In this document: in pieces, positions 36,844 through 45,223 of the stretch
How the letters are laid out: each line of letters begins with the position of its first letter
Position numbering within the stretch: position 1 is the first letter of the stretch
Assembly: GCF_015904235.1 (NCBI RefSeq)
Contig: NZ_JADZLT010000040.1
Span: 372,001-436,000, forward strand
Reading direction: 5' to 3'
Origin: Methylobrevis albus
Lineage (GTDB): Bacteria > Pseudomonadota > Alphaproteobacteria > Rhizobiales > Pleomorphomonadaceae
DNA length: 64,000 nt
The notes under the pieces: model-generated
Told to the model about the DNA's origin: nothing
Database searches by the model: none
What the model saw: only the letters and a program-made list of their open reading frames with translations
Program-made: the position numbers and the translations under genes

Positions 36844-36999
36844 ATGGAAGACGATTCGATCGAGCTCACGCCGGAGCAGAAGCGCCGGCGCCGCGGCCGC
36901 AACATTGCGATCGCCGTCACGCTGTTCGGCCTCGTCGTGCTGTTCTATCTGGTGACGGTCGTGAAACTCGGCATCAACGTGATGAACCGGCCGCTCTGA
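36844..36999 (+). CDS. CtaF/CoxF small membrane protein
   Basis: A 51-residue protein with a charged N-terminus (SIELTPEQKRRRRGRN) and one membrane helix (IAIAVTLFGLVVLFYLVTVV), ending NVMNRPL. It matches the short protein found between ctaB and ctaG in Hyphomicrobiales oxidase loci. It probably aids oxidase assembly; its exact role is unknown. An ATG at 36832 overlapping the ctaB stop is the alternative start. Confidence 0.85.
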   Translation: MEDDSIELTPEQKRRRRGRNIAIAVTLFGLVVLFYLVTVVKLGINVMNRPL

Positions 37000-37036
37000 G
37001 CGGCCGAAGACCGACGGGAAGAGACGAGGGCAGGGC

Positions 37037-37642
37037 ATGCAGGAGCGGGACGACGAGATGAACAGGACGGCGCCGCGCAATGTCGCGGTCGCACTCGCCT
37101 GCGTCGCCTTCGTCGGGGCGATGGTCGGCGCCGCCTATGCGGCGGTGCCGCTCTACCAGCTGTTCTGCCAGGTCACCGGCTACGGCGGCACCACCCAGCG
37201 CGCCGAGGCACCGTCGGGCACCGTGGTCGACGTGCCGGTCACGGTGCGGTTCGACGCCAATGTCGGCCGCAAGCTGCCGTGGGCCTTCGCGCCCGACCAG
37301 CGCCAGATCACGCTGAAGCTCGGCGAGATGCAGACCGTCTTCTACAAGGCGCGCAACACCGCCGACGTGCCGACGACCGCGTCGGCGACGTTCAACGTGA
37401 CGCCGCCGCAGGCCGGGGCCTATTTTTCCAAGATCGCCTGCTTCTGCTTCACCGAGCAGACGCTGCAGCCGGGCGAGGAGCTGGAAATGGGCGTGACCTT
37501 CTACGTCGATCCGGCGATGCTCGACGACGTGGATGCCGCATCGATCCGGACGATCACGCTATCCTATACTTTCTATCCGGTGGCGGGGACGGTTGCGCCG
37601 CTCGCGGCGGCGACCGGCAGCGAGACGGCGAAGCCGCTCTGA
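37037..37642 (+). CDS. ctaG: Cytochrome c oxidase assembly protein CtaG/Cox11
   Basis: A 201-residue copper chaperone for CuB with one N-terminal membrane helix (VALACVAFVGAMVGAAYAAV). The periplasmic domain has the copper site KIACFCFTEQTL (Cys-Phe-Cys) and FYVDPAMLDD. It anchors in the inner membrane and delivers copper to subunit I. AGGGC precedes the ATG. Confidence 0.96.
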   Translation: MQERDDEMNRTAPRNVAVALACVAFVGAMVGAAYAAVPLYQLFCQVTGYGGTTQRAEAPSGTVVDVPVTVRFDANVGRKLPWAFAPDQRQITLKLGEMQTVFYKARNTADVPTTASATFNVTPPQAGAYFSKIACFCFTEQTLQPGEELEMGVTFYVDPAMLDDVDAASIRTITLSYTFYPVAGTVAPLAAATGSETAKPL

Positions 37643-37815
37643 GGTCGGCGCGGCCGACGGCCGCGTGGGGGACAACGGGCTTCGGCCCGCACTGAAGGAA
37701 CGTCGAGGCCGCCGGCGCGGATCTTTGCCCGGCAGTTTCGAAAGGTTGGACTTGATTCCGTGGACCGCCGCCGGCATGCCGGCAGGGAGCGGCCCGATAC
37801 GGGGGAGCAGGACGC

Positions 37816-38682
37816 ATGGCAGGCGCACACCAGACCGATCACGAATACCATCTCGTCGACCCGAGCCCCTGGCCGGCGCTCGCGTCGCTCGGCGCCTTCA
37901 TCATGGCGATCGGCGCGATCGGCCTGATGAAGTGGAACTCCGGTAGCGACCTGATCCTGTTCGGGATCAATCTCGCGACGCCGTGGCTGTTCTTCGTCGG
38001 CCTCATCATCGTGCTCTACACGATGTTCGTCTGGTGGCGCGACACCATCAAGGAGGCCCATGCCGGCTTCCATACGCGCGTCGTGTCGCTGCACCTGCGC
38101 TACGGCATGATCCTGTTCATCGCCTCCGAGGTGATGTTCTTCGTCGCCTGGTTCTGGGCCTATTTCGACGTCAGCCTGTATCCGAACGAGGCGCACCAGG
38201 TGCTGCGCGCCGAGCACACCGGCGGCGTCTGGCCGCCGGCCGGCGTCGAAACGTTCGACCCGTGGCACCTGCCGCTGTTCAACACCATCATCCTGCTGAC
38301 CTCGGGCACGACGGTCACCTGGGCGCATCACGCGCTGCTGCACAACGATCGCAAGGGCCTGGTCGCCGGCCTCGCGCTGACCGTGGCGCTCGGCCTGCTG
38401 TTCTCCTACGTGCAGGCGGTGGAATACAGCCATGCCGCGTTCGAGTTCGGCGGCAATATCTACGGCGCCACCTTCTACATGGCGACCGGCTTCCACGGCT
38501 TCCACGTCATCGTCGGCACGATCTTCCTGTTCATCTGCCTGCTCCGGGCGCTGAAGGGGCACTTCACGCCGAAGCAGCACTTCGGCTTCGAGGCCGCGGC
38601 CTGGTACTGGCACTTCGTCGACGTGGTGTGGCTGTTCCTGTTCGCCGCGATCTACGTCTGGGGCGCCGGCCCGTCGCACTGA
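37816..38682 (+). CDS. ctaE: Cytochrome c oxidase subunit III
   Basis: A 288-residue seven-helix subunit with the family features HTRVVSLHLRYGMILFIASEVMFFVAWFWAY-like second helix, WAHHALLHNDR and FHGFHVIVGTIFL. It ends with the WHFVDVVWLFLFAAIY stretch. It stabilises the catalytic core. A strong terminator follows its stop by 39 bp, ending the oxidase transcript. Confidence 0.97.
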   Translation: MAGAHQTDHEYHLVDPSPWPALASLGAFIMAIGAIGLMKWNSGSDLILFGINLATPWLFFVGLIIVLYTMFVWWRDTIKEAHAGFHTRVVSLHLRYGMILFIASEVMFFVAWFWAYFDVSLYPNEAHQVLRAEHTGGVWPPAGVETFDPWHLPLFNTIILLTSGTTVTWAHHALLHNDRKGLVAGLALTVALGLLFSYVQAVEYSHAAFEFGGNIYGATFYMATGFHGFHVIVGTIFLFICLLRALKGHFTPKQHFGFEAAAWYWHFVDVVWLFLFAAIYVWGAGPSH

Positions 38683-38721
38683 TCCGGCGACATGGCGGCC
38701 GTCCCGGCCGCCGGGTTTCCT

Positions 38722-38766
38722 GGAAGGCCCGGCCATCCTAACCGATGGCCGGGCCTTCCGTTTTTC
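38722..38766 (+). terminator. Rho-independent terminator after ctaE
   Basis: Perfect 16-bp arms GGAAGGCCCGGCCATC (38722-38737) and its complement (38744-38759) enclose a 6-nt loop and are followed by GTTTTTC. Confidence 0.93.
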
Positions 38767-38897
38767 TACGTTGTCGCAATTCTGCATCAGCCCGACTGAA
38801 CGATCGTCCGACATCGCCGATTTGATCTGGCGCAACGGACCGGCGCCGACGCGGCGCGAAGCTCTCCCGGTCGCAACACCGATCGGGAGACAGAATC

Positions 38898-39593
38898 GTG
38901 TTCAGGACTTCGAAGACCGCCATCCGTGCCACCCTCGCCGCCGCGGTCGCGCTCGCCGGGCCGTCGGTCGCCGCCGCGGCGGATCCGACCGCGCCGGAGG
39001 TGATCCCGGCAGGCGAGATGGCTTTGCCGGAGGCGGTGAGCCCGTGGCAGGTGCGCCTCAGGGCGCTCGGGGTGATCACGCGTGATTCGGGCGCGGTCGA
39101 CGGCGTTGCCGGGTCGGGCCTGTCGTTCTCCGACACGGTGATCCCGGAACTCGATATCAGCTACTATTTCACGGACAACATCGCGGCCGAACTGATCCTC
39201 GGCACCACCTTCGCCAACGTCTACGGCGAGGGCTCGATCGCCGGGCTCGGCCGCGTCGGCAAGACCTGGTTGCTGCCGCCGTCGCTGACGCTGCAATATC
39301 ACTTCACCGATTTCGGTGCCTTCAAGCCCTATATCGGCGCGGGCGTGAACTACACGATGTTCTATTCGCAGTCCGGCGCCGCGGCGACGTCGCTCGACGT
39401 CAAGAACAGCTTCGGCGTGGTGCTGCAGGCCGGCTTCGACTACATGCTCGACGAGCACTGGGGCCTCAACGTCGACGTCAAGAAGGTGCTGCTGCGTCCG
39501 GATTTCGACGTCACGGTCGGCGGAGCGCCTCTCTCCGGCTCGGCGGAGCTCGATCCCTGGCTGATCGGCACGGGCATCACCTATCGCTTCTGA
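38898..39593 (+). CDS. OmpW family outer membrane protein
   Basis: A 231-residue eight-stranded barrel. A GTG start follows GGGAGA, with a signal peptide (ATLAAAVALAGPSVAAAA). OmpW markers are PWQVRLRALGVI, FSDTVIPELDISYYFTDNIAAELI-type strand pair, LLPPSLTLQYHF and FKPYIGAGVNYTMFY. The C-terminus is GITYRF. OmpW forms a narrow hydrophobic channel for small apolar molecules. It interrupts the usual ctaE-DUF983-surf1 order and has its own upstream gap of 130 bp after the terminator. Confidence 0.93.
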   Translation: MFRTSKTAIRATLAAAVALAGPSVAAAADPTAPEVIPAGEMALPEAVSPWQVRLRALGVITRDSGAVDGVAGSGLSFSDTVIPELDISYYFTDNIAAELILGTTFANVYGEGSIAGLGRVGKTWLLPPSLTLQYHFTDFGAFKPYIGAGVNYTMFYSQSGAAATSLDVKNSFGVVLQAGFDYMLDEHWGLNVDVKKVLLRPDFDVTVGGAPLSGSAELDPWLIGTGITYRF

Positions 39594-39749
39594 GCGGGCG
39601 GCGCTATCATCGCCCTGCCACCGGCCGGCGCGTCAGTGCGGGGCGGTGCCCAGGTGAATTTCAGGGCCGGGACGGCGGTCACGCCGCGCCGGCCTTCCTT
39701 TTTGCGGGACTGGCGGCAGAGCCGTCGCCGCCCGGGAACCCGAGGACAG

Positions 39750-40169
39750 ATGACGACCCAAGGTGCCGAGGACAAGGCTCAGTTCGCACCCGTACCGCCG
39801 GTTGCCGCCGGCCTGCGCGGACGCTGCCCGCGGTGCGGCGGCGGGCATCTCTTCAAGGGCTTCATCGACGTCGCGCCGCGCTGCTCGGCCTGTGGCCTCG
39901 ATTTCGATTTCGCCGATGCCGGCGATGGTCCGGCCGTCTTCATCATCCTGCTGGTGGGCTTTGCCGTCGTCGGCGGCGCGCTGGTGACGGAGGTTTCCTA
40001 CCAGCCGCCGATCTGGGTGCACGTGTTGCTCTGGCTGCCGCTGACGCTCGGCCTCAGCCTCGGCATGCTGCGGCCGCTGAAGGGCCTGATGATCGGCCTG
40101 CAATATCGCAACAAGGCCGAGCAGGGCCGGCTCGTCAGCCCGCCGACCGATGAGGCGGGGCAGCCGTGA
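39750..40169 (+). CDS. DUF983 domain-containing protein
   Basis: A 139-residue protein with an N-terminal zinc-ribbon-like pair (CPRCGGGHLF and CSACGLDF) and two membrane helices (FIILLVGFAVVGGALV and VLLWLPLTLGLSLGML). DUF983 proteins sit beside surf1 in alphaproteobacterial oxidase loci and are presumed assembly factors. Its stop overlaps the GTG start of surf1. Confidence 0.92.
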   Translation: MTTQGAEDKAQFAPVPPVAAGLRGRCPRCGGGHLFKGFIDVAPRCSACGLDFDFADAGDGPAVFIILLVGFAVVGGALVTEVSYQPPIWVHVLLWLPLTLGLSLGMLRPLKGLMIGLQYRNKAEQGRLVSPPTDEAGQP

Positions 40170-40945
40170 CCGAGCGCAACGACGACGCCTGGGACGGCGC
40201 CGCGCCGCGGCGCGCCTCGCCGATCCTGCTCGGCGTGCTGGTGCTGGCGGCGCTCGCCGTGCTGCTGTCGCTCGGCACCTGGCAGCTGCAGCGGCTCGCC
40301 GAGAAGGAGGCGCTGATCGCGCGCGTCGCCGAGCGGATCAACGCCGCCCCGGAGGCGCTGCCGGCGCGGGCCGACTGGCCGGCGCTGCAGGCCGATCAGA
40401 TCGAGTTTCGCCGCGTCGAATTCGAGGCGACGTTCCGCCATGATGACGAGGTGCACGTCTTCATCACGCTCGGGGCGCCGAAGGGCCCGATCGGCGGTCA
40501 GGGCTATTTCGTCGTGACGCCGGCGGACCTCGCCGACGGCACCGTGGTCTTCGTCAACCGCGGCTTCGTGCCGCTCGCCGCGAAGGACCCGGCGACGCGG
40601 GCCGGCGGGCAGGTCGAGGGGCCGCAGCAGATCACCGGCCTGATCCGCCCGCCCGAACCCGGCACCTGGGTGACGCCGGCCGCCGATGTGACCCGCAACG
40701 TCTGGTTCTCGCGCGACCCCGCGGCGATGGCGGCCGCGCGCGCTATTCCGGCCGACCGGGTGGCCCCGTTCACGGTCGACCAGGAGCGGGCCGCTCTTCC
40801 CGGCGGCCTGCCGCAGGGTGGCGAGACGCTGGTGAGCTTCCCCAACAGCCACCTGCAATATGCCGTCACATGGTACGGGCTGGCGGCGGCGCTGGTCGCG
40901 GTCTACGCGTCCTTCCTCTTCAACGGGCGTCGCCGCCGCGGCTGA
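40166..40945 (+). CDS. SURF1 family cytochrome oxidase biogenesis protein
   Basis: A 259-residue protein with two terminal membrane helices (ILLGVLVLAALAVLLSLGTW and YAVTWYGLAAALVAVYASFL) and a periplasmic domain. Family motifs are GTWQLQRLAEKEALI, FVNRGFVPL and the NSHLQYAVTWYGLA stretch. SURF1 supports heme a insertion into subunit I. The GTG start overlaps the DUF983 stop (GTGA). Confidence 0.94.
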   Translation: MTERNDDAWDGAAPRRASPILLGVLVLAALAVLLSLGTWQLQRLAEKEALIARVAERINAAPEALPARADWPALQADQIEFRRVEFEATFRHDDEVHVFITLGAPKGPIGGQGYFVVTPADLADGTVVFVNRGFVPLAAKDPATRAGGQVEGPQQITGLIRPPEPGTWVTPAADVTRNVWFSRDPAAMAAARAIPADRVAPFTVDQERAALPGGLPQGGETLVSFPNSHLQYAVTWYGLAAALVAVYASFLFNGRRRRG

Positions 40946-41099
40946 TCCGGCCGATGTACGGCTGCGGGGCAGGGTGGCGCCCGCCGCTGCCGGCGATCGA
41001 TCCGTCCGCACGATGTCCGGCTTCCGCTTTCGCCGATGACAGGATAATCAGCGCCTATGCCGCCCGCCGGCGCGTGCTGACCGCCTGAAAGGATGCCCG

Positions 41100-42248
41100 A
41101 TGCGGCTTTCCGACTGCCACAATTTCCATGACTTCCGGCGCCTGGCGCAGCGGCGCCTGCCGAGCCCGATCTTCAACTACATCGACGGCGGCGCGGACGA
41201 CGAGACCACGCTGCGGCGGAACACCGACGCCTTCGCGGCCTGCGATCTCGTGCCGAGCGTGCTGCGCGGCGTCTCCGACGTCGATCTCTCGGTGACGGTG
41301 ATGGGGCAGAAGCTCGCGCTGCCGGTCTATCTCTCGCCGACGGCGCTGCAGCGGCTGTTTCATCACGAGGGCGAGCGCGCCACCGCGGCGGCCGCCGAGG
41401 CCTATGGCACCATGTTCGGCGTCTCGTCGCTCGGCACGGTGTCGATGGCGGAACTCGCGCGGAAACACGCCAATCCGCAGGTCTACCAGTTCTATTTCCA
41501 CAAGGACCGCGGCCTCAACCGCTCGATGATGCAGTCGGCCAAGGACGCCGGCATCAAGGTGATGATGCTCACCGTCGACAGCATCACCGGCGGCAACCGC
41601 GAGCGCGACCTGCGGACCGGCTTCTCGATCCCGTTCCGGCTGACGCTCGGCGGCATGTTCCAGTTCGCGATCAAGCCGATGTGGGGCCTCAATTATGTCA
41701 CCCACGAGAAGTTCAGCCTGCCGCAGCTCGACGCCCACATCGACATGAAGGGCGATTCGCTGACCATCGGTCGCTACTTCACCGAGATGCTAGATCCGTC
41801 GATGACCTGGGACGACGTCGCCGCGATGGTGGCGGAGTGGGGCGGCGAGTTCTGCCTCAAGGGCGTGATGAGCGTCGAAGATGCGCGGCGGGCGGCGGCG
41901 ATCGGCTGCACCGGAATCGTGCTGTCGAATCACGGCGGCCGGCAGCTCGACGGCTCGCGTACCGGCTTCGACCAGCTCGACGAGATCGTGCAGGCGGTCG
42001 GCGATCGGCTCGACGTGCTGATGGACGGCGGCGTGCAGCGCGGCAGCCATGTGCTGAAGGCGCTGTCGCTGGGCGCCAAGGCCGTGGGGCTCGGGCGCTA
42101 CTACCTGTTTCCGCTGGCGGCGGCCGGCCGGGCCGGCGTCGAGCGGGCGCTCGGCCAGATGCAGGCCGAGATCCTGCGCGACATGCGCCTGATGGGGGCG
42201 AAAAACGTCGGCGAGCTGTCGCGGGACAATCTGCGCTTCCGGACCTGA
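41100..42248 (+). CDS. FMN-dependent alpha-hydroxy-acid dehydrogenase (L-lactate dehydrogenase-like)
   Basis: A 382-residue TIM-barrel flavoenzyme. FMN-binding segments are FNYIDGGADDETTLRRN, LSPTALQRLFHHEGE and VMMLTVDSITGGNRERDLR. The catalytic His is in VLSNHGGRQLDG, and the C-terminal phosphate loop is LMDGGVQRGSHVLKAL. It likely oxidises L-lactate or a related 2-hydroxy acid with electrons going to the respiratory chain. It stands alone, 154 bp after surf1; no lactate permease is adjacent, so the substrate is not proven. Confidence 0.92.
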   Translation: MRLSDCHNFHDFRRLAQRRLPSPIFNYIDGGADDETTLRRNTDAFAACDLVPSVLRGVSDVDLSVTVMGQKLALPVYLSPTALQRLFHHEGERATAAAAEAYGTMFGVSSLGTVSMAELARKHANPQVYQFYFHKDRGLNRSMMQSAKDAGIKVMMLTVDSITGGNRERDLRTGFSIPFRLTLGGMFQFAIKPMWGLNYVTHEKFSLPQLDAHIDMKGDSLTIGRYFTEMLDPSMTWDDVAAMVAEWGGEFCLKGVMSVEDARRAAAIGCTGIVLSNHGGRQLDGSRTGFDQLDEIVQAVGDRLDVLMDGGVQRGSHVLKALSLGAKAVGLGRYYLFPLAAAGRAGVERALGQMQAEILRDMRLMGAKNVGELSRDNLRFRT

Positions 42249-42308
42249 CCGCAGCGCCGGGTTCGTGCATCCGTCGCTGCGGAAACGCCGCTCGCGGCGG
42301 GGAACACC

Positions 42309-42394
42309 TGGTGGCCGCTGTGGGACTCGAACCCACATGGGCAAAGCCCGAGGCATTTTAAGTGCCTTCCGTCTACCGATTCCGGCAAGCGGCC
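42309..42394 (-). tRNA. tRNA-Leu(UAA)
   Basis: An 86-nt class II tRNA read on the minus strand. The acceptor stem GGCCGCT pairs with AGCGGCC and the discriminator A is followed by genomically encoded CCA. The anticodon loop CTTAAAA between AGGCA and TGCCT gives anticodon TAA. A long variable arm (CTCGGGCTTTGCCCA) and T-loop GGTTCGAGTCC are present. Every cloverleaf arm was checked by eye. Confidence 0.96.
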
Positions 42395-42822
42395 CTGATG
42401 GCGTGCCGACCCGGAGGCCGGGCGCGGCACAACCATGGCGTAGCGGGCGGCGCGGCGGCAGGTCAAGGCCGCAAAACGAGCCTTCGATCCGTCGGCGTCG
42501 GCTGGCGGGACGGTTCGCCGGTCAACATGACGAAAAAATAACTAAACATCTGGTTTCGACTTTTGTACCAAGAGGTTGCATCAGCCGGCAGATCAGGGTT
42601 CCCTCACCTCGATCCGATGTCGGCCCGCGTCGCTGCCGCGGCGGGGCCAGCCGACCCGGCGCCCGGAAACCGGGCGCAGCGACCGCGTCGCCGGAGGCGC
42701 GGGACAGCAGGCGAAACGCCGGGAGCCGGGCAGCGCTTTGAATTCAGTTTCAGCGGATGTCATGCTCGTCCGGATCATCACGACCCGAGTCAACCGGGCG
42801 GCATGAGCAGGGAGGAAGACCA
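42395..42822. other. 428-bp gap between tRNA-Leu and the four-cysteine protein gene
   Basis: No gene is supported. An AT-rich stretch at about 42528-42570 (ATGACGAAAAAATAACTAAACATC and after) is the likeliest promoter region, for the tRNA on the minus strand and/or the gene at 42823. Confidence 0.4.
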
Positions 42823-43164
42823 GTGACCCTTCGAATCGCGCTTTTCGCGCTGGCGCTCGCGGCCCCGACGGTGGCCGGCGCCCAGGTGGTGAACGACTTT
42901 CCGACCGAGGCGCGGGCCGACTACGTGTTCGGCTGCATGAAATCGAACGGCGAGACGCAGGAGGTGCTGTCGCGCTGCTCGTGCTCGATCGACGTGATCG
43001 CCACCATCATTCCCTACCGCCGCTACGAAGAAGCCTCGACCTTCATCAGCATGGGCCTCGTGACCGGCGAGAAGGGCGTGCTGTTCCGCACCTCCGAGGA
43101 ATCGCGCGCCGCGATCGGCGACCTGCGCCGCGCCCAGGCGGAGGCCGAGATCCGCTGCTTCTGA
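42823..43164 (+). CDS. Small secreted four-cysteine protein of the quinoprotein locus
   Basis: A 113-residue protein from a GTG at 42823 with GGAGGA 6 bases upstream. It has a clear signal peptide (ALFALALAAPTVAGA), leaving a mature part of about 93 residues with cysteines at 38, 52, 54 and 112 (FGCMK, RCSCS and the C-terminal IRCF). I do not recognise a named domain. It ends at a shared convergent terminator with the SoxYZ-like gene and lies 2.5 kb from xoxF, so a role in the periplasmic quinoprotein system is plausible but inferred. Confidence 0.75.
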   Translation: MTLRIALFALALAAPTVAGAQVVNDFPTEARADYVFGCMKSNGETQEVLSRCSCSIDVIATIIPYRRYEEASTFISMGLVTGEKGVLFRTSEESRAAIGDLRRAQAEAEIRCF

Positions 43165-43186
43165 GGCCGGCTGTTCCGAACGACGT

Positions 43187-43246
43187 CCCGACCAACGAAA
43201 ACGGCCCGCGGCTCTTCCGAGCCACGGGCCGTTTTCGTTGGTCGGG
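43187..43246. terminator. Bidirectional terminator with 22-bp perfect arms
   Basis: Arms at 43187-43208 and 43225-43246 are perfect complements beginning CCCGACCAACGAAAACGGCC. They enclose an inner GGCTC-TTCC-GAGCC stem. A- and T-runs inside the arms let it act on both convergent genes. Confidence 0.92.
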
Positions 43247-43252
43247 GATGGC

Positions 43253-44125
43253 TCAGCCTTCGCTGGAGGCCCGCGGCCATTCCGCCGTGAAGACGTTGCC
43301 GTCGGTGTCGGAGGCGCTGACCGAAACGGTCTCGGCACCGTTCGGCACATAGGCGAAGCGGAAGTTCGGATCCTCGGAGATCGAGATGCCGCCTTCCATC
43401 TTCAGGATCATGTCGCTGCCCTGACTGATCGTCACTTCGTCGATGAAGTGCGCCGGGATGTAGTTCAGCGTCACCTGATCCTTCTGCAGCCCGGAATTGT
43501 TCGGGTGGCGGATCATCAGCTGCGCCTCTTCCGGCCCGCTCGTCGCCTCGGCGGGTGCGAAGCTGCGGAAACGCATCTTGCCCATTTCGGCGCGGGCCAG
43601 CGCCTGATCCTTGCCGGCCGGGGCCGAGCAGCCGCCGGCCGCCTTCACATAGCGGGCGACGACATAGAGCGATCCGTCGCTCGCCTCGGCCACCGCGTGG
43701 ACGTGGCTGTAGGCGTTGATGCGGACGCGCGTCTCGATGTGGCTGACGCCGGCGGCCTCGCCGAGGGTGAAGACGGCGGCGACCGGGGCGGGATTTTCGT
43801 CGATCACCAGCGTGATGCGCGCAATGCGGCGCGTGTCGCCGGGCGGCAGGGTGAAGTCGAGCGTGATCGGCACGATCGCGGCGTCTTCCGCGCGATAGGG
43901 CGCGCCGATATCCAGGATGCCGGTGCCGTCGAGCAGCGGGCGATCCCCGAACACGTCGCTCTTCAGTGCGGTCCAGCTTTCGGTTTCGGGCGGCATCGCG
44001 GTCTTCGCCGCGTCGGTCGCCGACGCGATGGCCGGGACGGCGAGATAAAGGCCGAGTGCGCCGGCCCCGGCCATCAGGCTACGCCGGGTCGGGGAGAGCG
44101 GGGACGGCCGGTCGATCCTCTTCAT
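43253..44125 (-). CDS. Quinoprotein dehydrogenase-associated SoxYZ-like carrier protein
   Basis: A 290-residue protein resembling a SoxY-SoxZ fusion. The N-terminus has a twin-arginine-type signal (SPTRRSLMAGAGALG). The SoxY-like part spans about 45-170 and ends in the carrier Cys of AAGGCSAPAGKD (residue 166), and the SoxZ-like Ig domain follows (LMIRHPNNSG, FIDEVTISQG and FRFAYVPNGAE). The ATG at 44125 follows GGAGGA. Such fusions recur next to PQQ-dependent alcohol dehydrogenases together with a metallo-beta-lactamase-fold protein, as here, and are thought to relay a covalently held intermediate. The mechanism is unproven. Confidence 0.88.
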   Translation of the reverse strand: MKRIDRPSPLSPTRRSLMAGAGALGLYLAVPAIASATDAAKTAMPPETESWTALKSDVFGDRPLLDGTGILDIGAPYRAEDAAIVPITLDFTLPPGDTRRIARITLVIDENPAPVAAVFTLGEAAGVSHIETRVRINAYSHVHAVAEASDGSLYVVARYVKAAGGCSAPAGKDQALARAEMGKMRFRSFAPAEATSGPEEAQLMIRHPNNSGLQKDQVTLNYIPAHFIDEVTISQGSDMILKMEGGISISEDPNFRFAYVPNGAETVSVSASDTDGNVFTAEWPRASSEG

Positions 44126-44218
44126 GGCTTCCTCCAAAGCGTCAGTGTCTTATTTTAGGCGATGCTAACACACCGGCCATCCCGAATCATCGGTGATTTT
44201 TCCCCGATCTGCGGGGAC

Positions 44219-45223
44219 TCATTCCCACTCGAGTTCGGCGTAGGCGGCGGTGGCATTGCGGACGTTGAAGTCGTCGAACAACTCCCAGCGGCCCGATTCG
44301 GCTCGTCCCGCCGTCGTCACCGCGCGCGAGAGCGGGATACCGTCGGCGATCGCCGCGCGCAGGTCGGCCGCGAGGGTCTCGAAATAGCGCCGTTCCGCGC
44401 CGAAGGCGCCGTCGGCGGGCACGGCGGCGGGGCCATGACCCGGTACAATCTGTCGCAGGTCGCGGCGCTCGAGTTCGTCCAGCACCCGCAGCCAGCCGAG
44501 CAGCGATCCGTCGACCGACGGAAGGTGTTGAACGAAAAGGAGATCTCCCGCAAATAGCGTCCTGGTTCGCGCGTCGAGCACGGTGAGGTCGTTATCGGTG
44601 TGCGCGACCGGCCAGGCCTCCAGAACAAGCTGCCTGCCGCCTAGATCGAGCGTCACTTTATCCTCGACGGTAAGGGTCGGCGGGATGATCTCGACTTCGG
44701 CGATGCGGGCAGCCCCGAGCGCCTCGCTGTTGGCGCCGAGGTAGAAGTCGCCGCGCGCGGCGAGCGCCGCGCCGAGATTGCGATGTCCGACGACTTCGGC
44801 ACCGACGTCCCGGAATGCTGCATTGCCGAAGACGTGGTCCGGATGCATGTGGGTATTGATGACGTAGCGGACGGGCAGGGCGGTATGCGCGCGTACCGCG
44901 GCGAGCAGGCGGCGACCCATCTCGGTGCTGCCGCCGGTGTCGATCACCGCGACCGCCTCGTCGCCGATGATGAAGCCGATGTTGCTGATGTCGCCGCCGT
45001 TTTCGGCGTTCATCTGGGCGTGGACACCCGTATGGACGAAGATCCCCTCGGCGACTTCGACGACCGGCAACGGCGCCGGCGCGCCGGTGGCGGCGCGCAC
45101 CGCCGGGGCCGGAAGGGCGGCCGCCACGAACGCGAGCGCGACCCCGGCGGCTGCTGCGATGCAGCGCCTCGCGCGGCAAATTCGTTGCTGCGACGCAGCA
45201 GGATGTTCGTCCACGAAGTACAT
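44219..45223 (-). CDS. Quinoprotein relay system zinc metallohydrolase (metallo-beta-lactamase fold)
   Basis: A 334-residue secreted protein. After the signal segment (IAAAAGVALAFVAAALPAPAV) comes the metallo-beta-lactamase domain with THMHPDHVFGN (residues about 124-133). The further ligand His is in VAHTDNDLTV, the bridging Asp in LFAGDLLF and the last His in VPGHGPAAV. It matches the SoxH-related family encoded with the SoxYZ-like carrier near PQQ dehydrogenases. The ATG at 45223 is very close to its GGGAG; a GTG 9 bases in is an alternative start. It is codirectional with the carrier gene and probably co-transcribed. Confidence 0.87.
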   Translation of the reverse strand: MYFVDEHPAASQQRICRARRCIAAAAGVALAFVAAALPAPAVRAATGAPAPLPVVEVAEGIFVHTGVHAQMNAENGGDISNIGFIIGDEAVAVIDTGGSTEMGRRLLAAVRAHTALPVRYVINTHMHPDHVFGNAAFRDVGAEVVGHRNLGAALAARGDFYLGANSEALGAARIAEVEIIPPTLTVEDKVTLDLGGRQLVLEAWPVAHTDNDLTVLDARTRTLFAGDLLFVQHLPSVDGSLLGWLRVLDELERRDLRQIVPGHGPAAVPADGAFGAERRYFETLAADLRAAIADGIPLSRAVTTAGRAESGRWELFDDFNVRNATAAYAELEWE

